Source: a virus
Direction: 5' to 3' (one strand)
IMG/VR virus record: IMGVR_UViG_3300022752_000168
Span: 1-39,536 of that record
Length of the DNA stretch: 39,536 nucleotides
Shown in pieces: positions 28,128 through 36,197 of this stretch (its first letter is position 1; each line of letters begins with the position of its first letter). The translations under genes were made by a program, and so were the position numbers. The notes under the pieces are model-generated. The model worked only from the letters and a program-made list of their open reading frames with translations. It made no database searches and had not been told where the DNA came from.

Positions 28128-28730
28128 ATGACGTGTGTGGTGGACGGCTGTCAGAGGCCCATTTATGTCAAAAAGCGCGAGCTTTGCTCGGCCCATTACA
28201 ACCGCCTGATAACAACGGGCAGTGTTGAGGACACGATCAAGGCTCGCGCGCCTTTTGAACAACGGGTCTGGCGGCAAATCGAGAAGCGAGGGCCAGACGA
28301 GTGCTGGCCGTGGACGGCAAAATCAAAGGTTACTGGCTACGGCACGATCGGGCGCGGTGGGCGTGACGGCGAAAAGGTGCTGGCGCATCGAGCCGTTTGG
28401 GAATTGACCAACGGACCAATCCCTAAGGATGGCCCCGGCCATCACGGCTGGGTCGTGCTGCACACCTGCGACAATCGATTGTGCTGCAACCCTGCGCATC
28501 TGCGACTCGGCACGCAACGCGACAACGTCAAGGACATGGACGGCAAGCGCCGGCGCAAGACGGTGGCGCGTCAAGGCGAAGCGCACTCACAGGCCAAACT
28601 TACCGAGGCCGACATTCGGGACATTCGCGCCAGTTCGCTGAACAACGCGGAATTGGGCCGGCACTACGGTGTTGAGCGCCAAACAATCCGATCCATCCGG
28701 ATCGGCAATACATGGTCACGCGTAAAATAG
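28128..28730 (+). CDS. HNH homing-type endonuclease inserted after the capsid gene
   Basis: The 200-residue protein has an N-terminal zinc-knuckle-like C..DGC...C..HYNR (Cys3, Cys8, Cys20, His23), the HNH core VLHTCDNRLCCNPAHLRLGTQRDNV (about 110-134) and a C-terminal helix-turn-helix of the type KLTEADIRDIRAS...ELGRHYGVERQTIRSI...NTW. This finger/HNH/HTH order is typical of phage intron- or intergenic-homing nucleases. Its location between major capsid and the next head gene in a virion operon is not explained by capsid assembly. The downstream gene's AGGAG follows its stop at once, as expected for a compact insertion. Confidence 0.85.
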   Translation: MTCVVDGCQRPIYVKKRELCSAHYNRLITTGSVEDTIKARAPFEQRVWRQIEKRGPDECWPWTAKSKVTGYGTIGRGGRDGEKVLAHRAVWELTNGPIPKDGPGHHGWVVLHTCDNRLCCNPAHLRLGTQRDNVKDMDGKRRRKTVARQGEAHSQAKLTEADIRDIRASSLNNAELGRHYGVERQTIRSIRIGNTWSRVK

Positions 28731-28743
28731 GAGAGCGACCGCA

Positions 28744-29145
28744 ATGGCGGACGATAACGACAACGGACAAGACCCGACCCTGGAACTGGCCCCGATCAAG
28801 CGCGGCCCTGGCGGTCGCCCTGTGCGCGCGCCGGAGCCTGAGCCCAAGACGAACGACGTCGCTGCAGCGCTCAGCAAGGTGCTGGCCGCGGCGCTTGGCG
28901 ATGTGGTCGCCAAGGAGCCGGAAGTGCGGTTGCCGGACGATCGCGGCGAGGTGCGCCTGCGCGCTAATCGCGGCTTTCACGTTGCGGCCGAGCATCTCGC
29001 GCGCTCGCAGATCGAGGGCAGCGTGTACGGCATGGACGGCATGGGCATCACGGTGGAGCAAAACCAGCTCTTCATCGTGCGGCCTGGCGCGCATGTGGAT
29101 TGGCTGCTCGACAACGGCTTTGCCCGTCCGGAGCGCGCCGCTTGA
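28744..29145 (+). CDS. Hypothetical protein of the head-completion region
   Basis: The 133-residue product has a disordered acidic N-terminus (MADDNDNGQDPTLELAPIKRGPGG...), then a helix AAALSKVLAAALGDVV and a compact alpha/beta part with RGFHVAAEHLARSQIEGSVYGM. I do not recognise it. It lies between the HNH insertion and a conserved phage protein and ends in a TTGA overlap with the latter. An AGGAG SD (28730 onward) precedes it. Confidence 0.55.
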   Translation: MADDNDNGQDPTLELAPIKRGPGGRPVRAPEPEPKTNDVAAALSKVLAAALGDVVAKEPEVRLPDDRGEVRLRANRGFHVAAEHLARSQIEGSVYGMDGMGITVEQNQLFIVRPGAHVDWLLDNGFARPERAA

Positions 29146-29486
29146 GCGTGCTGCTTGATGTGAACCCGTGGGGCGCCGTCGAGACGATGAGCTTTGACCA
29201 CGCGACCGGCAATCTCACGATTGCGCGGACGACCGACATCCAAGCGATCTTGGACAATAACGCCGAGCTGGCTGCGGGGTTCAACAAGAAGGGCGACTGG
29301 TGGCCGATCGCCAGCATTCCGCTTGAGGTGTTGGCCGACTGGCTCAAGGAATACGAGACGGAAACGGGCCGCACGATCGGCTCGCCGTTTAGCGACGACG
29401 AGGACTGGAACAAGTGGTGTTATGGCCGCTTGGACAGCAATGAGTTCCTGAAGCTCCGCACCGGCCATTTCAGGATCGGCCGATGA
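29142..29486 (+). CDS. Conserved-type phage virion-region protein of unknown function
   Basis: The 114-residue product from a TTG start at 29142 (overlapping the previous stop, 8 bases after GGAG) has the pattern 'D..tg.ltI.r.tDi..il..N......f..kgdww.iAsIPl.vl..w......G......dde.w.kw.....s.efrtr.G+', which is common in podovirus-like genomes near the tail module. GTG at 29148 is an alternative start. Its precise role is unknown. Confidence 0.6.
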   Translation: MSVLLDVNPWGAVETMSFDHATGNLTIARTTDIQAILDNNAELAAGFNKKGDWWPIASIPLEVLADWLKEYETETGRTIGSPFSDDEDWNKWCYGRLDSNEFLKLRTGHFRIGR

Positions 29487-30865
29487 ACGAGCGGGGCGTC
29501 GATACTGAGATTGAGCGGCTGATCGAAACCGCTCAACAGGCCCTGGAGGCGGGCGACCGCGGCCGGGTCATCATTGCATGTGACGAGGTGCTGCGGCGTG
29601 AGCCGGCGCAGGTCGATGCGCTGTTCCTGGCGGGAACGGCGTTTCTCGGCGGCGGCAATCCGGGGCTCGCGTTGCAGATGTTCAACACGGCGCGGGCCGC
29701 GACGCAGGACGGGCGCAAGCTCGCCGCGATATGGAACAACATCGGGGCGTGTCTTCAGGACAACCACCCGGCTGAGGCGTATAAGGCGCTGATCAAGGCG
29801 TTGGAGTACAGCGAACCGCGGGAGACGTACGACAACCTTTGCAACGTGTCGTCGCAGATCGGGCGGCACGCTGAGGCGTTGGATTGGGCCGAGAAGAGCG
29901 AGCGCGAAAGCCGCAAAGATGCGAGCTACAACCGCTCGTTTGCGCTGTTCAGCCTTGGCCGTTGGCGTGAGGCTTGGGCGGCGTTTGACAAGGCGATCCC
30001 GAACCGTGACGGCGCGGCAAGGTCGTTTGGCTTCCCGCGCTGGGACGGCAAGTCGGGGCGTCCGGTCATTCACGGCGAACAGGGCATCGGTGATGAGATC
30101 CTGTTCCTGTCGATGCTCAAGCCCGACTTTGACGGCGTGATTGAGTGCAACGCGCGCAATGCCGCGCTGGTGCAGCGCTCGTTCCCGGCGGCAAGCGTCT
30201 ACGGCACGCTCGGCGAAAGCGTGATCGATTGGTGCGAGATCGAGGAGCCGACCCATGAGATCGAGATGGGCGGCCTGGGCACGCTCTTTGCGCCGGAGCC
30301 TTTCCGCCGCGGTGCGTTTCTTAAAGCGGATCCGGCGAAGGTCGCCATGTTCCGCGCCTGGCTTGACGGCGCGGCCAAGCAGCCGATCCGCATCGGCGTG
30401 GCGTGGACGGGCGGCTCGTGGTCAACGGGACGCCTGAGGCGGTCGCTGCCGTTCGAGCAGGTGATGCAATTGCTGAGCATCCCCGGCGTGACGCCGGTTT
30501 GCCTTGAGTACGACGACAGGACCAAGCAGCTCGAGCCGTGGAAGCACGTCCTGTACCCCAAATGGGCCGTGCAGAAGGGCGCGGACTTTGACGATACGGC
30601 GGCGCTCGTGTCGTCGCTTGATCTGGTCATTTCGGCCACCACGAGCGTCGTGGACCTGTGCGGCGCGCTCGGCGTCGAGTGCTGGGCCATGGTGGATGCA
30701 CATCCGCAATGGCGGTACTCGCCGCAGGCCGGCAAGGATCGCATGTGGTTCTATGAGTCGGTGCGGACGTTCCGCCAGCGGCCGGATGAGACCGGCTGGG
30801 GGCGTGTCGTCAGCGAGGTGCGCAAGGCCGTGCTTGAGCGCTTCCCGCTGGAGCGCGCGGCATGA
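29483..30865 (+). CDS. TPR-domain glycosyltransferase
   Basis: The first 180 or so of 460 residues are TPR-like helical repeats (AGDRGRVIIACDEVLRREPAQVDALFLAGTAFL is the first, then AAIWNNIGACLQD and ASYNRSFALFSLGRWREAW). The second half resembles GT9-like, GT-B-type transferases linked to TPRs, with HGEQGIGDEILFLSML (about 197-212), IECNARNAALVQRSFP and SLDLVISATTSVVDLCGALGVECWAM (about 380-405, a nucleotide-sugar-binding-like loop). TPRs usually hold the protein acceptor, so it may glycosylate a virion protein. It starts the sugar cassette and overlaps its neighbours by 4 bases on each side. Confidence 0.75.
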   Translation: MNERGVDTEIERLIETAQQALEAGDRGRVIIACDEVLRREPAQVDALFLAGTAFLGGGNPGLALQMFNTARAATQDGRKLAAIWNNIGACLQDNHPAEAYKALIKALEYSEPRETYDNLCNVSSQIGRHAEALDWAEKSERESRKDASYNRSFALFSLGRWREAWAAFDKAIPNRDGAARSFGFPRWDGKSGRPVIHGEQGIGDEILFLSMLKPDFDGVIECNARNAALVQRSFPAASVYGTLGESVIDWCEIEEPTHEIEMGGLGTLFAPEPFRRGAFLKADPAKVAMFRAWLDGAAKQPIRIGVAWTGGSWSTGRLRRSLPFEQVMQLLSIPGVTPVCLEYDDRTKQLEPWKHVLYPKWAVQKGADFDDTAALVSSLDLVISATTSVVDLCGALGVECWAMVDAHPQWRYSPQAGKDRMWFYESVRTFRQRPDETGWGRVVSEVRKAVLERFPLERAA

Positions 30866-31398
30866 GGGACGGCGTCTTCATTCATCCGATGGCGGTCGTT
30901 CATGATGATTGCAAGATCGGCAAGGGCACGAAGATTTGGCAATTCGCGAGCATTCTGCGCGGGGCAGAGCTTGGCGAGGATTGCACGGTCGCAAGCGGGG
31001 CGTGCTTTGACGGCAGCCGCGCCGGCAGCCGCACGATCCTGAGCCACAATCTCGCGGCAGGGCCGGGCTTCTGGCTGGGCGATGATGTGTTCATTGGCCC
31101 GAACTGCTGCTTGGGCAACGACGCTTGGCCGCGGGCGCGCAAAGACGGGTTCGACGTGCGGGCCTTTGACGGCACGCGCTGGGCCATCGTGATCGAACAC
31201 GGCGCGAGCGTCGGGGCGATGTCGATGGTCCTGCCGGGCGTCACGATCGGGCGTAACGCCATGATCGCGGCGGGGTCGGTGGTCAGCAAGAACGTGCCGG
31301 CCAATCATCTGTTCGTGAAAGGCGTGTGCAAGCCGATCGCGAAAGAGGCGGATCGCATGCGGTTCGCGCAGGAAGAGTTGGGGCTGGTGCGGCAATGA
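30862..31398 (+). CDS. Hexapeptide-repeat N-acetyltransferase (WlbB/FdtC-like)
   Basis: The 178-residue protein is a left-handed beta-helix acyltransferase: FIHPMAVVHDDCKIGKGTKIWQFASIL, then GEDCTVASGACF, DVFIGPNCCLGNDAWPRA and GVTIGRNAMIAAGSVVSKNVP. The 'GKGTKIW.F..I', 'F.GPN....ND..PR' and 'GASVGA...' elements match enzymes that N-acetylate UDP- or dTDP-3-amino sugars (WlbB and FdtC relatives). It lies between two glycosyltransferase genes, so it probably supplies or trims an acetylated amino sugar. The substrate cannot be read from sequence. Confidence 0.8.
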   Translation: MRDGVFIHPMAVVHDDCKIGKGTKIWQFASILRGAELGEDCTVASGACFDGSRAGSRTILSHNLAAGPGFWLGDDVFIGPNCCLGNDAWPRARKDGFDVRAFDGTRWAIVIEHGASVGAMSMVLPGVTIGRNAMIAAGSVVSKNVPANHLFVKGVCKPIAKEADRMRFAQEELGLVRQ

Positions 31399-32018
31399 TT
31401 ACCGTTGCAACCCTGCTCTGGCAGTCGAACGCCCACAGCCTGCCCACGTCCTGCTGCTATGATGAGACATGGGCTGAGAAGCTATATCGCGGCTTCGCCC
31501 GCAACCTCACGCAGCCGTTTAGATTCGTGGTGTTCACGGACAGGCCGCGCCGGTTCGGCATTCCGATCGAGCAGCGGGCCATCCGCGAGGACCCGCCGAC
31601 GTATGCGTGTTGCCTTGAGCCGTACCGCATGGACGTGCCCATGATCTTGGTCGGGCTCGACACGATCGTGACGGGGAATATCGACCACCTCGCAACCTAC
31701 TGCCTGACGGCGGACAAGGTGGCGGTGCCGCGCGATCCGATCTTTACGGATACGGTGTGCGACGGCGTGCATCTGGTGCCGGCGGGGTTCGCGCATTGGT
31801 ACGAAGAGGCGGCCGGCGCGAACGACATGGAGTTCATCCGGTCCCGCAAGGATCAGGTGAACGTCATTGACGACATGTGGCCGGGGCACGTCCGTAGCTA
31901 CCGCTGCGACATCAAAGACAGGGGCTTCGGGGATACGCGGATTGCGTACTTCCACGGTCAGCTTAAGCCGCATGAGATCGTCGATCGTGAGCCCTGGGTT
32001 CGGAGGCACTGGCAGTAA
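31395..32018 (+). CDS. Small GT-A-type glycosyltransferase-like protein
   Basis: The 207-residue protein has features of GT-A transferases found in phages: an N-terminal VATLLW..., a central YRMDVPMILVGLDTIVTGNIDHLA (about 77-98) where the LDT replaces the usual LDLD metal-binding DxD, and a C-terminal HG..KPHE...W. Its ATG overlaps the acetyltransferase stop. The altered DxD could mean weak metal dependence or a changed sugar donor. It closes the three-gene glycan cassette before the adaptor gene. Confidence 0.7.
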   Translation: MITVATLLWQSNAHSLPTSCCYDETWAEKLYRGFARNLTQPFRFVVFTDRPRRFGIPIEQRAIREDPPTYACCLEPYRMDVPMILVGLDTIVTGNIDHLATYCLTADKVAVPRDPIFTDTVCDGVHLVPAGFAHWYEEAAGANDMEFIRSRKDQVNVIDDMWPGHVRSYRCDIKDRGFGDTRIAYFHGQLKPHEIVDREPWVRRHWQ

Positions 32019-32690
32019 ATGGCGCTGACGAACTACGGAACGCTTCGCGCCGCCGCGCTCGACTGGTCGTGGACAACGGGCAGCCTCACCGACACGACGA
32101 TGGCGAACGACATCTTCCCGATCGTGCAGAGCCAAGTCTATTGGGGCGACAAGACCGCAGGCATGCAAGAGATCGAGCCGCTGCGCATCCGGTCGATGGT
32201 TTCGACGGGCACGTTCACACCGGCCACCGGCGGCACGGTGACGATCTCGTCGGACGTCTCGAGCTCGTGGCTCGAGTTCATCGAGCTGGTGCCCGTCTAC
32301 AATTACGCGCGGTCCATGAGCTACGTCGAGCCGTGGAGCTTCCGCAAGCAGGTGGACGCGCTTTCAAGCACGGTTGCGCCGCAATGGATTTACACGGTGG
32401 AGGGCGACACGCTCTATGTCGCGCCGGCTGCGGTGCAGACGATCCGCGCGGCTTGGTACGCGAAGTTTGCGGCGCTCAGCAGCGACGCCTCGACCGACTA
32501 CATCATCACAAACGCCCCGCAGGTGTACCTGTACGGCATGATCGCGCAGGGGTGCTTGTACACGCAGGACGATCGGTATGCGCAGTTCCGGGCGTTGTTC
32601 GCGGGTGCGATCAAGGCCCTCAACGATACGGACCAACAGCAACGGGCAAGCGGGTCGCAGTCCGTCGCACGCCCGCGGGTGGTGATTTGA
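32019..32690 (+). CDS. Head-tail adaptor (SU10/P22 gp4-like)
   Basis: The 223-residue protein has the adaptor-type helical/beta build: TNYGTLRAAALDWSWTTGSL, ANDIFPIVQSQV..., and the long C-terminal helices YIITNAPQVYLYGMIAQGCLYTQDDRYAQF...ALNDTDQQQRA. This matches podovirus adaptors that ring the portal after packaging, such as the SU10-type adaptor and P22 gp4. It starts immediately after the glycan cassette and overlaps the next gene. The function is well supported by fold-type pattern and order. Confidence 0.75.
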   Translation: MALTNYGTLRAAALDWSWTTGSLTDTTMANDIFPIVQSQVYWGDKTAGMQEIEPLRIRSMVSTGTFTPATGGTVTISSDVSSSWLEFIELVPVYNYARSMSYVEPWSFRKQVDALSSTVAPQWIYTVEGDTLYVAPAAVQTIRAAWYAKFAALSSDASTDYIITNAPQVYLYGMIAQGCLYTQDDRYAQFRALFAGAIKALNDTDQQQRASGSQSVARPRVVI

Positions 32691-33127
32691 TGCAAACGAT
32701 TTTCGGGGAAATCACGCTGCAGGATATGCGGGCGTCGCGGCAGATCACGGAAATGGTGATGCCGATGGTGGCGCGTGCGTGCCAGTTTGCGGGCGGACGG
32801 TGGACGCCTGAAGAGGTCGCGGACGGTCTGATTGATGGCCGGTTCCGCCTGTGGGGCGCGATGCGTCCGCCTGCGGACCTTCAGGCGGTGGCGGTCACGT
32901 TCCTTGAGCCCGAGGGCAAGCCGAAGCGCGCAATGGAGCTGTTGCTGCTCGGCGGGCCGGACATGCGGGCGATGTTCAAGTTCCTGCCGGCCATGCAGAA
33001 GCTTGCGCGCCAGCAGGGCGCGGCCGTGATGCGTGTGCATGGCAAAAGGTCTTGGCAGGACCACATGGGCGACGACTGGAAGCCGGTTGTAACCATATAC
33101 GAGCAGGCCGTTGGCGAAGCTGGTTAA
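32690..33127 (+). CDS. GNAT-like virion-region protein
   Basis: The 145-residue protein from ATG 32690 (overlapping the adaptor stop) has a C-terminal AMELLLLGGPDMRAMFKFLPAM and AAVMRVHGKRSWQDHMGDDW, the 'v.GR.gW.r.l...gw' ending of GNAT-like proteins found among tail and internal-virion genes of podoviruses, such as T7 gp13. Clear acetyl-CoA-binding R/QxxGxG/A residues are not seen, so the fold may be structural. The larger upstream frame belongs to the adaptor. Confidence 0.55.
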   Translation: MQTIFGEITLQDMRASRQITEMVMPMVARACQFAGGRWTPEEVADGLIDGRFRLWGAMRPPADLQAVAVTFLEPEGKPKRAMELLLLGGPDMRAMFKFLPAMQKLARQQGAAVMRVHGKRSWQDHMGDDWKPVVTIYEQAVGEAG

Positions 33128-34583
33128 GATCGACTTCCCGCCGGGCTTATCGCGGCGCGGCACGCTCTACGAGACGCAGGGGCGGTGGTACGACGCGAGC
33201 CTGGTGCGTTGGCTCGAGGGGTCCATGTACCCCGTGGGCGGCTGGTCGGTGCGCTCGTCGGCGGCCTTGAGCGGGTCGGCGCGGGCAATACTGGCGTGGG
33301 TGGACGAGAGCGCGAACGTCTTCGTTGCGGTCGGCACGAATACGAAGCTCTACTATTTCACGGCGAGCGCAACGACGGGCACGGACATCACGCCGAGCGG
33401 CCTGACGACGGGGCGCGCGGACGCATTGGACGGCGCGGGCTATGGCGCCGGGAACTACGGCGCTGGCCTCTACGGCACGCCGTTCATCAACTACTCGACC
33501 GTGCAGGAGGCCGACCGCTGGACGTTCGACACGTACGACAGCTCGCTGCTGGCGTGCCTGACGAGTGACGGCCGCATTTGGAACTGGCCGCGCACGGGCT
33601 CGCCCGCGGCGCTGACGAATGCGCCGACGAACTGCAAGGGCGTGCATGTGACGCCTGACCGGTTCGTGTTTGCGCTGGCGGCGGGCGGGTATTCGCGGCT
33701 GGTGCAATGGTCGGACCAAGAAGCGCCGACGACATGGACGCCCGCGTCCACGAACCAAGCGGGAGACTTTACCCTGCAGACGCAGGGGCGCATTCAGTGC
33801 GCGGGGTCGGGCCGGTTCGGCACATTGATCTGGACCGACCTCGACGTGCACTTGGCGCAGTACATTCGCCTGCCGTACGTCTACACGATCAATCAGGTGG
33901 GCGATCAGTGCGGGATTATCTCGAAGGCGGCGTTCGCCATCGTGGACAGCGCAGCCTTCTGGATGAGCCCCAACGGGTTTTTCAAGTTCGAGGGCGGCGG
34001 CGCGCAGAAGCTCGGCTGCGAAGTGTTCGACGCCGTCTTCGGCGACTTCAACCGCGTGCAGGCGAGCAAGACGTGGGCTTGGTACAATTCCAAGTACGGC
34101 GAGGTGTGGTGGCATTATTGCTCGGCAAGCTCGACCGAGATTGACCGCTACGTCGCCTATAATCCGCGTGAGGATCATTGGACGCTCGGCGCCTTGGTCC
34201 GCACGACAGGGTCTGATGCGGGCGTGCTGGGCTTCCCAGCGCTGATGGGTTCTGACGGGCTCATGTACAATCATGAGATCGGCACGTCGTGGGGTGGGTC
34301 GTATCCGTATGCGGACAGCGGCCCGACCGAGATCGGTCAGGGCGACACGATCGCGCGCGTGCGGCGGGTTATTTTCGACGAGAAGACCAGCGGCGACGTG
34401 CGGGTGAGCCTCAAGACGCGTGATTGGCCGAACAGCACGGAAACGACGTCCGGGCCATATGCGAGCGGCAACCCGGTGAGCGTGCGCGTCGCGGGTCGCC
34501 AAGTGCGGCTGCGTGTGGAGTTTCTGCAAGCGGGCGAGTGGGGCACGCCGCGGCTTGAGATCATCGAAGGGGGCAAGCGTTGA
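33111..34583 (+). CDS. Packaged-DNA stabilisation / tail-hub-like protein (P22 gp10-like)
   Basis: The 490-residue protein opens KLVKIDFPPGLSRRGTLYETQGRWYDASLVRWLEG and has an early ALDGAGYGAGNYGAGLYGTP (about 107-126), the YG-rich loop of P22 gp10-like stabilisation proteins. The rest is beta-propeller-like with repeated LxW/DLD segments (TWTPASTNQAGDFTLQTQG, LIWTDLDVHLAQY). It should bind below the adaptor to close the tail. The start is TTG at 33111, overlapping the previous gene by 17 bases with AGG upstream. Confidence 0.75.
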   Translation: MAKLVKIDFPPGLSRRGTLYETQGRWYDASLVRWLEGSMYPVGGWSVRSSAALSGSARAILAWVDESANVFVAVGTNTKLYYFTASATTGTDITPSGLTTGRADALDGAGYGAGNYGAGLYGTPFINYSTVQEADRWTFDTYDSSLLACLTSDGRIWNWPRTGSPAALTNAPTNCKGVHVTPDRFVFALAAGGYSRLVQWSDQEAPTTWTPASTNQAGDFTLQTQGRIQCAGSGRFGTLIWTDLDVHLAQYIRLPYVYTINQVGDQCGIISKAAFAIVDSAAFWMSPNGFFKFEGGGAQKLGCEVFDAVFGDFNRVQASKTWAWYNSKYGEVWWHYCSASSTEIDRYVAYNPREDHWTLGALVRTTGSDAGVLGFPALMGSDGLMYNHEIGTSWGGSYPYADSGPTEIGQGDTIARVRRVIFDEKTSGDVRVSLKTRDWPNSTETTSGPYASGNPVSVRVAGRQVRLRVEFLQAGEWGTPRLEIIEGGKR

Positions 34584-34786
34584 GGTTTCAACCGGCGCCG
34601 CCGCAATATTCAGCGACCGAGCAGAACGAGTTTCGGGCCAACGTCGCGCGCGAGATGAACACGGTGCTGCGCTCCGATCGTGATGTTGAGTTGGTCACGA
34701 CGCGCATCATCCTGCGCAGCCCCAACGGCTCGCGCTGGGCGCTGACGGTGAGCAACGCGGGCGCCCTGTCGGTGACCGCCCTATGA
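34580..34786 (+). CDS. Small tail-region protein
   Basis: The 68-residue product begins at TTG 34580 overlapping the previous stop (TTGA). It has an N-terminal Pro-rich part with a helix (TEQNEFRANVAREMNTVL) and a C-terminal beta hairpin with RSPNGSRWALTVSNAGALSVTAL, a motif typical of tiny phage tail or head-completion proteins. The exact role is unknown. It overlaps the next gene by 4 bases. Confidence 0.55.
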   Translation: MRFQPAPPQYSATEQNEFRANVAREMNTVLRSDRDVELVTTRIILRSPNGSRWALTVSNAGALSVTAL

Positions 34787-34992
34787 GAGTGACCATCGAC
34801 GAGGCGGCGTGGCAGGCGCGAGGCGTGCCGACGATCGTCGAAGATAACCGCGTGCGCGTGCGTCTGCTGAATGACCACGCGTCGCATGTGTGGATTGACC
34901 TACAGCGCGAGGGCGATTGCGTCCTGCTCGCGGTCGATCGTTCTTCCCTGCATCGCCGCATCGCTGAAGCGATCGGCGTTTCCGAGGTGTAG
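34783..34992 (+). CDS. Small hypothetical tail-region protein
   Basis: The 69-residue product is alpha/beta (MRVTIDEAAWQARGVPTIV..., VRVRLLNDHASHVWIDLQREGDCVLLAV). No family is recognised. It starts in an ATGA overlap with the previous gene and ends 2 bases before the next ATG, so it belongs to the coupled series between stabilisation and ejection proteins. Confidence 0.5.
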   Translation: MRVTIDEAAWQARGVPTIVEDNRVRVRLLNDHASHVWIDLQREGDCVLLAVDRSSLHRRIAEAIGVSEV

Positions 34993-34994
34993 CG

Positions 34995-36194
34995 ATGGCC
35001 GGCATGTTTGGCTTCAGCGCAAGCAAGAGCAACCAAAAATCAAGCTCTAACTCTACCGAGACGACGACGCCCAACGTGCCGGAATGGCTGCGGGCTCCGA
35101 CTGCCGAATACGTCGATCAGTGGCGCAACATGATCGGGGAGACGGAAAACCCGTCGCTTTACACGGTCGGAGAGAACAGCAATCAGGTCAACGCGTATCG
35201 GAATGCGCAAGGCATCGGCCCCAACGCCGGCATGACGCAGGGCCAAGGCCTGACGGGCGAATTGGCGAACGCCTCGCTCGTGTCCGGAATGCCGTATATG
35301 TGGCAGGCTGGCGCGGGCTTGCAGGGGCTTGGCAATTACAACGCGCCAAAAACGACCATGCCGCAGGATTGGCAGGCGTCGCTGACGTCGCCCACGGGCA
35401 ATTACAACGCCAACACGCTCGCCGGGACGGACCTGTCTTCATACTTCAGCCCGTTTCAGTCGCAGGTCATCGACGCCTCGATGGGCGATTATCGCAACTT
35501 GCTCGCCGAGGGCATGAATTCGATCAAGGCCAACACGCCGCAAGGCGCGTATGGCGGATCGCGTCAGGGCGTGGCGATGGGCCAGTTCGCGGCGGATGCG
35601 GCGCGCGGTCAGGCTTCGCAACTGGCGGGCTTGCGGCAGTCGGGCTTCCTCAACGCGCAGAACGCGGGCCAATTCGACGTGGGCAACCGCAACCAGTTCC
35701 AAGGCCAACAAAACGCCGACTTGTTCTCGGCCAGCAATCAAAATGCTGCGGCGCGGAATAACCTGCTCTCGCAGCGCAACGCGGCCGACATCAACACGCA
35801 GCAATTCAACAGCGGCCAGGACCTGGCGAGCGCCGGCCTTCGTCGTGGCGTGTATGGCGACCTCGCCGGGCTTGGCGCCAGCATTAACGCGCAGGAGTTG
35901 CAAAAGGCGAACTTCCAACGCGGCATTGCGGGCGATTTGTTTAGCCAGGGTGTGGCGGGCAATGCCGATGCGCGTGCGAATACAAGCCTGCTGCAGCAGA
36001 CGGGCGACAGCATGCGCGACGTGCAGCTCGCCAACAATCCGCTGCTCGCGCGGTTGCAGTACCTCGGCAACCTTGGCGGCATGCTCGGCTACTCGAATGC
36101 GGACCTGTTCACGGGCAGCACGACAACGGGTTCGTCGAGCAGCAAGGGCAGCGGTACAAAATTCGGCGCAGAAGCCAAATTTGGAGGGGCGTAG
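34995..36194 (+). CDS. Ejection/internal virion protein with GGSRQG motif
   Basis: The 399-residue protein is Gln/Asn/Ala/Gly-rich. Its centre has FQSQVIDASMGDYRNLL...AYGGSRQGVAMGQFAADAARGQASQLA (about 150-215), a pattern very common in podovirus and roseophage internal proteins ('VVDASL.D......GAFGGSRQG'). The N- and C-termini are low-complexity Ser/Thr tails. I infer it is carried in the virion and helps DNA entry; a tail-needle part is the alternative. It is followed after 3 bases by the next ejection-type gene. Confidence 0.65.
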   Translation: MAGMFGFSASKSNQKSSSNSTETTTPNVPEWLRAPTAEYVDQWRNMIGETENPSLYTVGENSNQVNAYRNAQGIGPNAGMTQGQGLTGELANASLVSGMPYMWQAGAGLQGLGNYNAPKTTMPQDWQASLTSPTGNYNANTLAGTDLSSYFSPFQSQVIDASMGDYRNLLAEGMNSIKANTPQGAYGGSRQGVAMGQFAADAARGQASQLAGLRQSGFLNAQNAGQFDVGNRNQFQGQQNADLFSASNQNAAARNNLLSQRNAADINTQQFNSGQDLASAGLRRGVYGDLAGLGASINAQELQKANFQRGIAGDLFSQGVAGNADARANTSLLQQTGDSMRDVQLANNPLLARLQYLGNLGGMLGYSNADLFTGSTTTGSSSSKGSGTKFGAEAKFGGA

Positions 36195-36197
36195 GTC

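Noticed and set aside
33147-34529. 460-codon reverse-strand open frame opposite the stabilisation protein
   Set aside because: The forward frame has the gp10-like YG loop and Trp-rich repeats; the reverse is compositionally biased with no motif.
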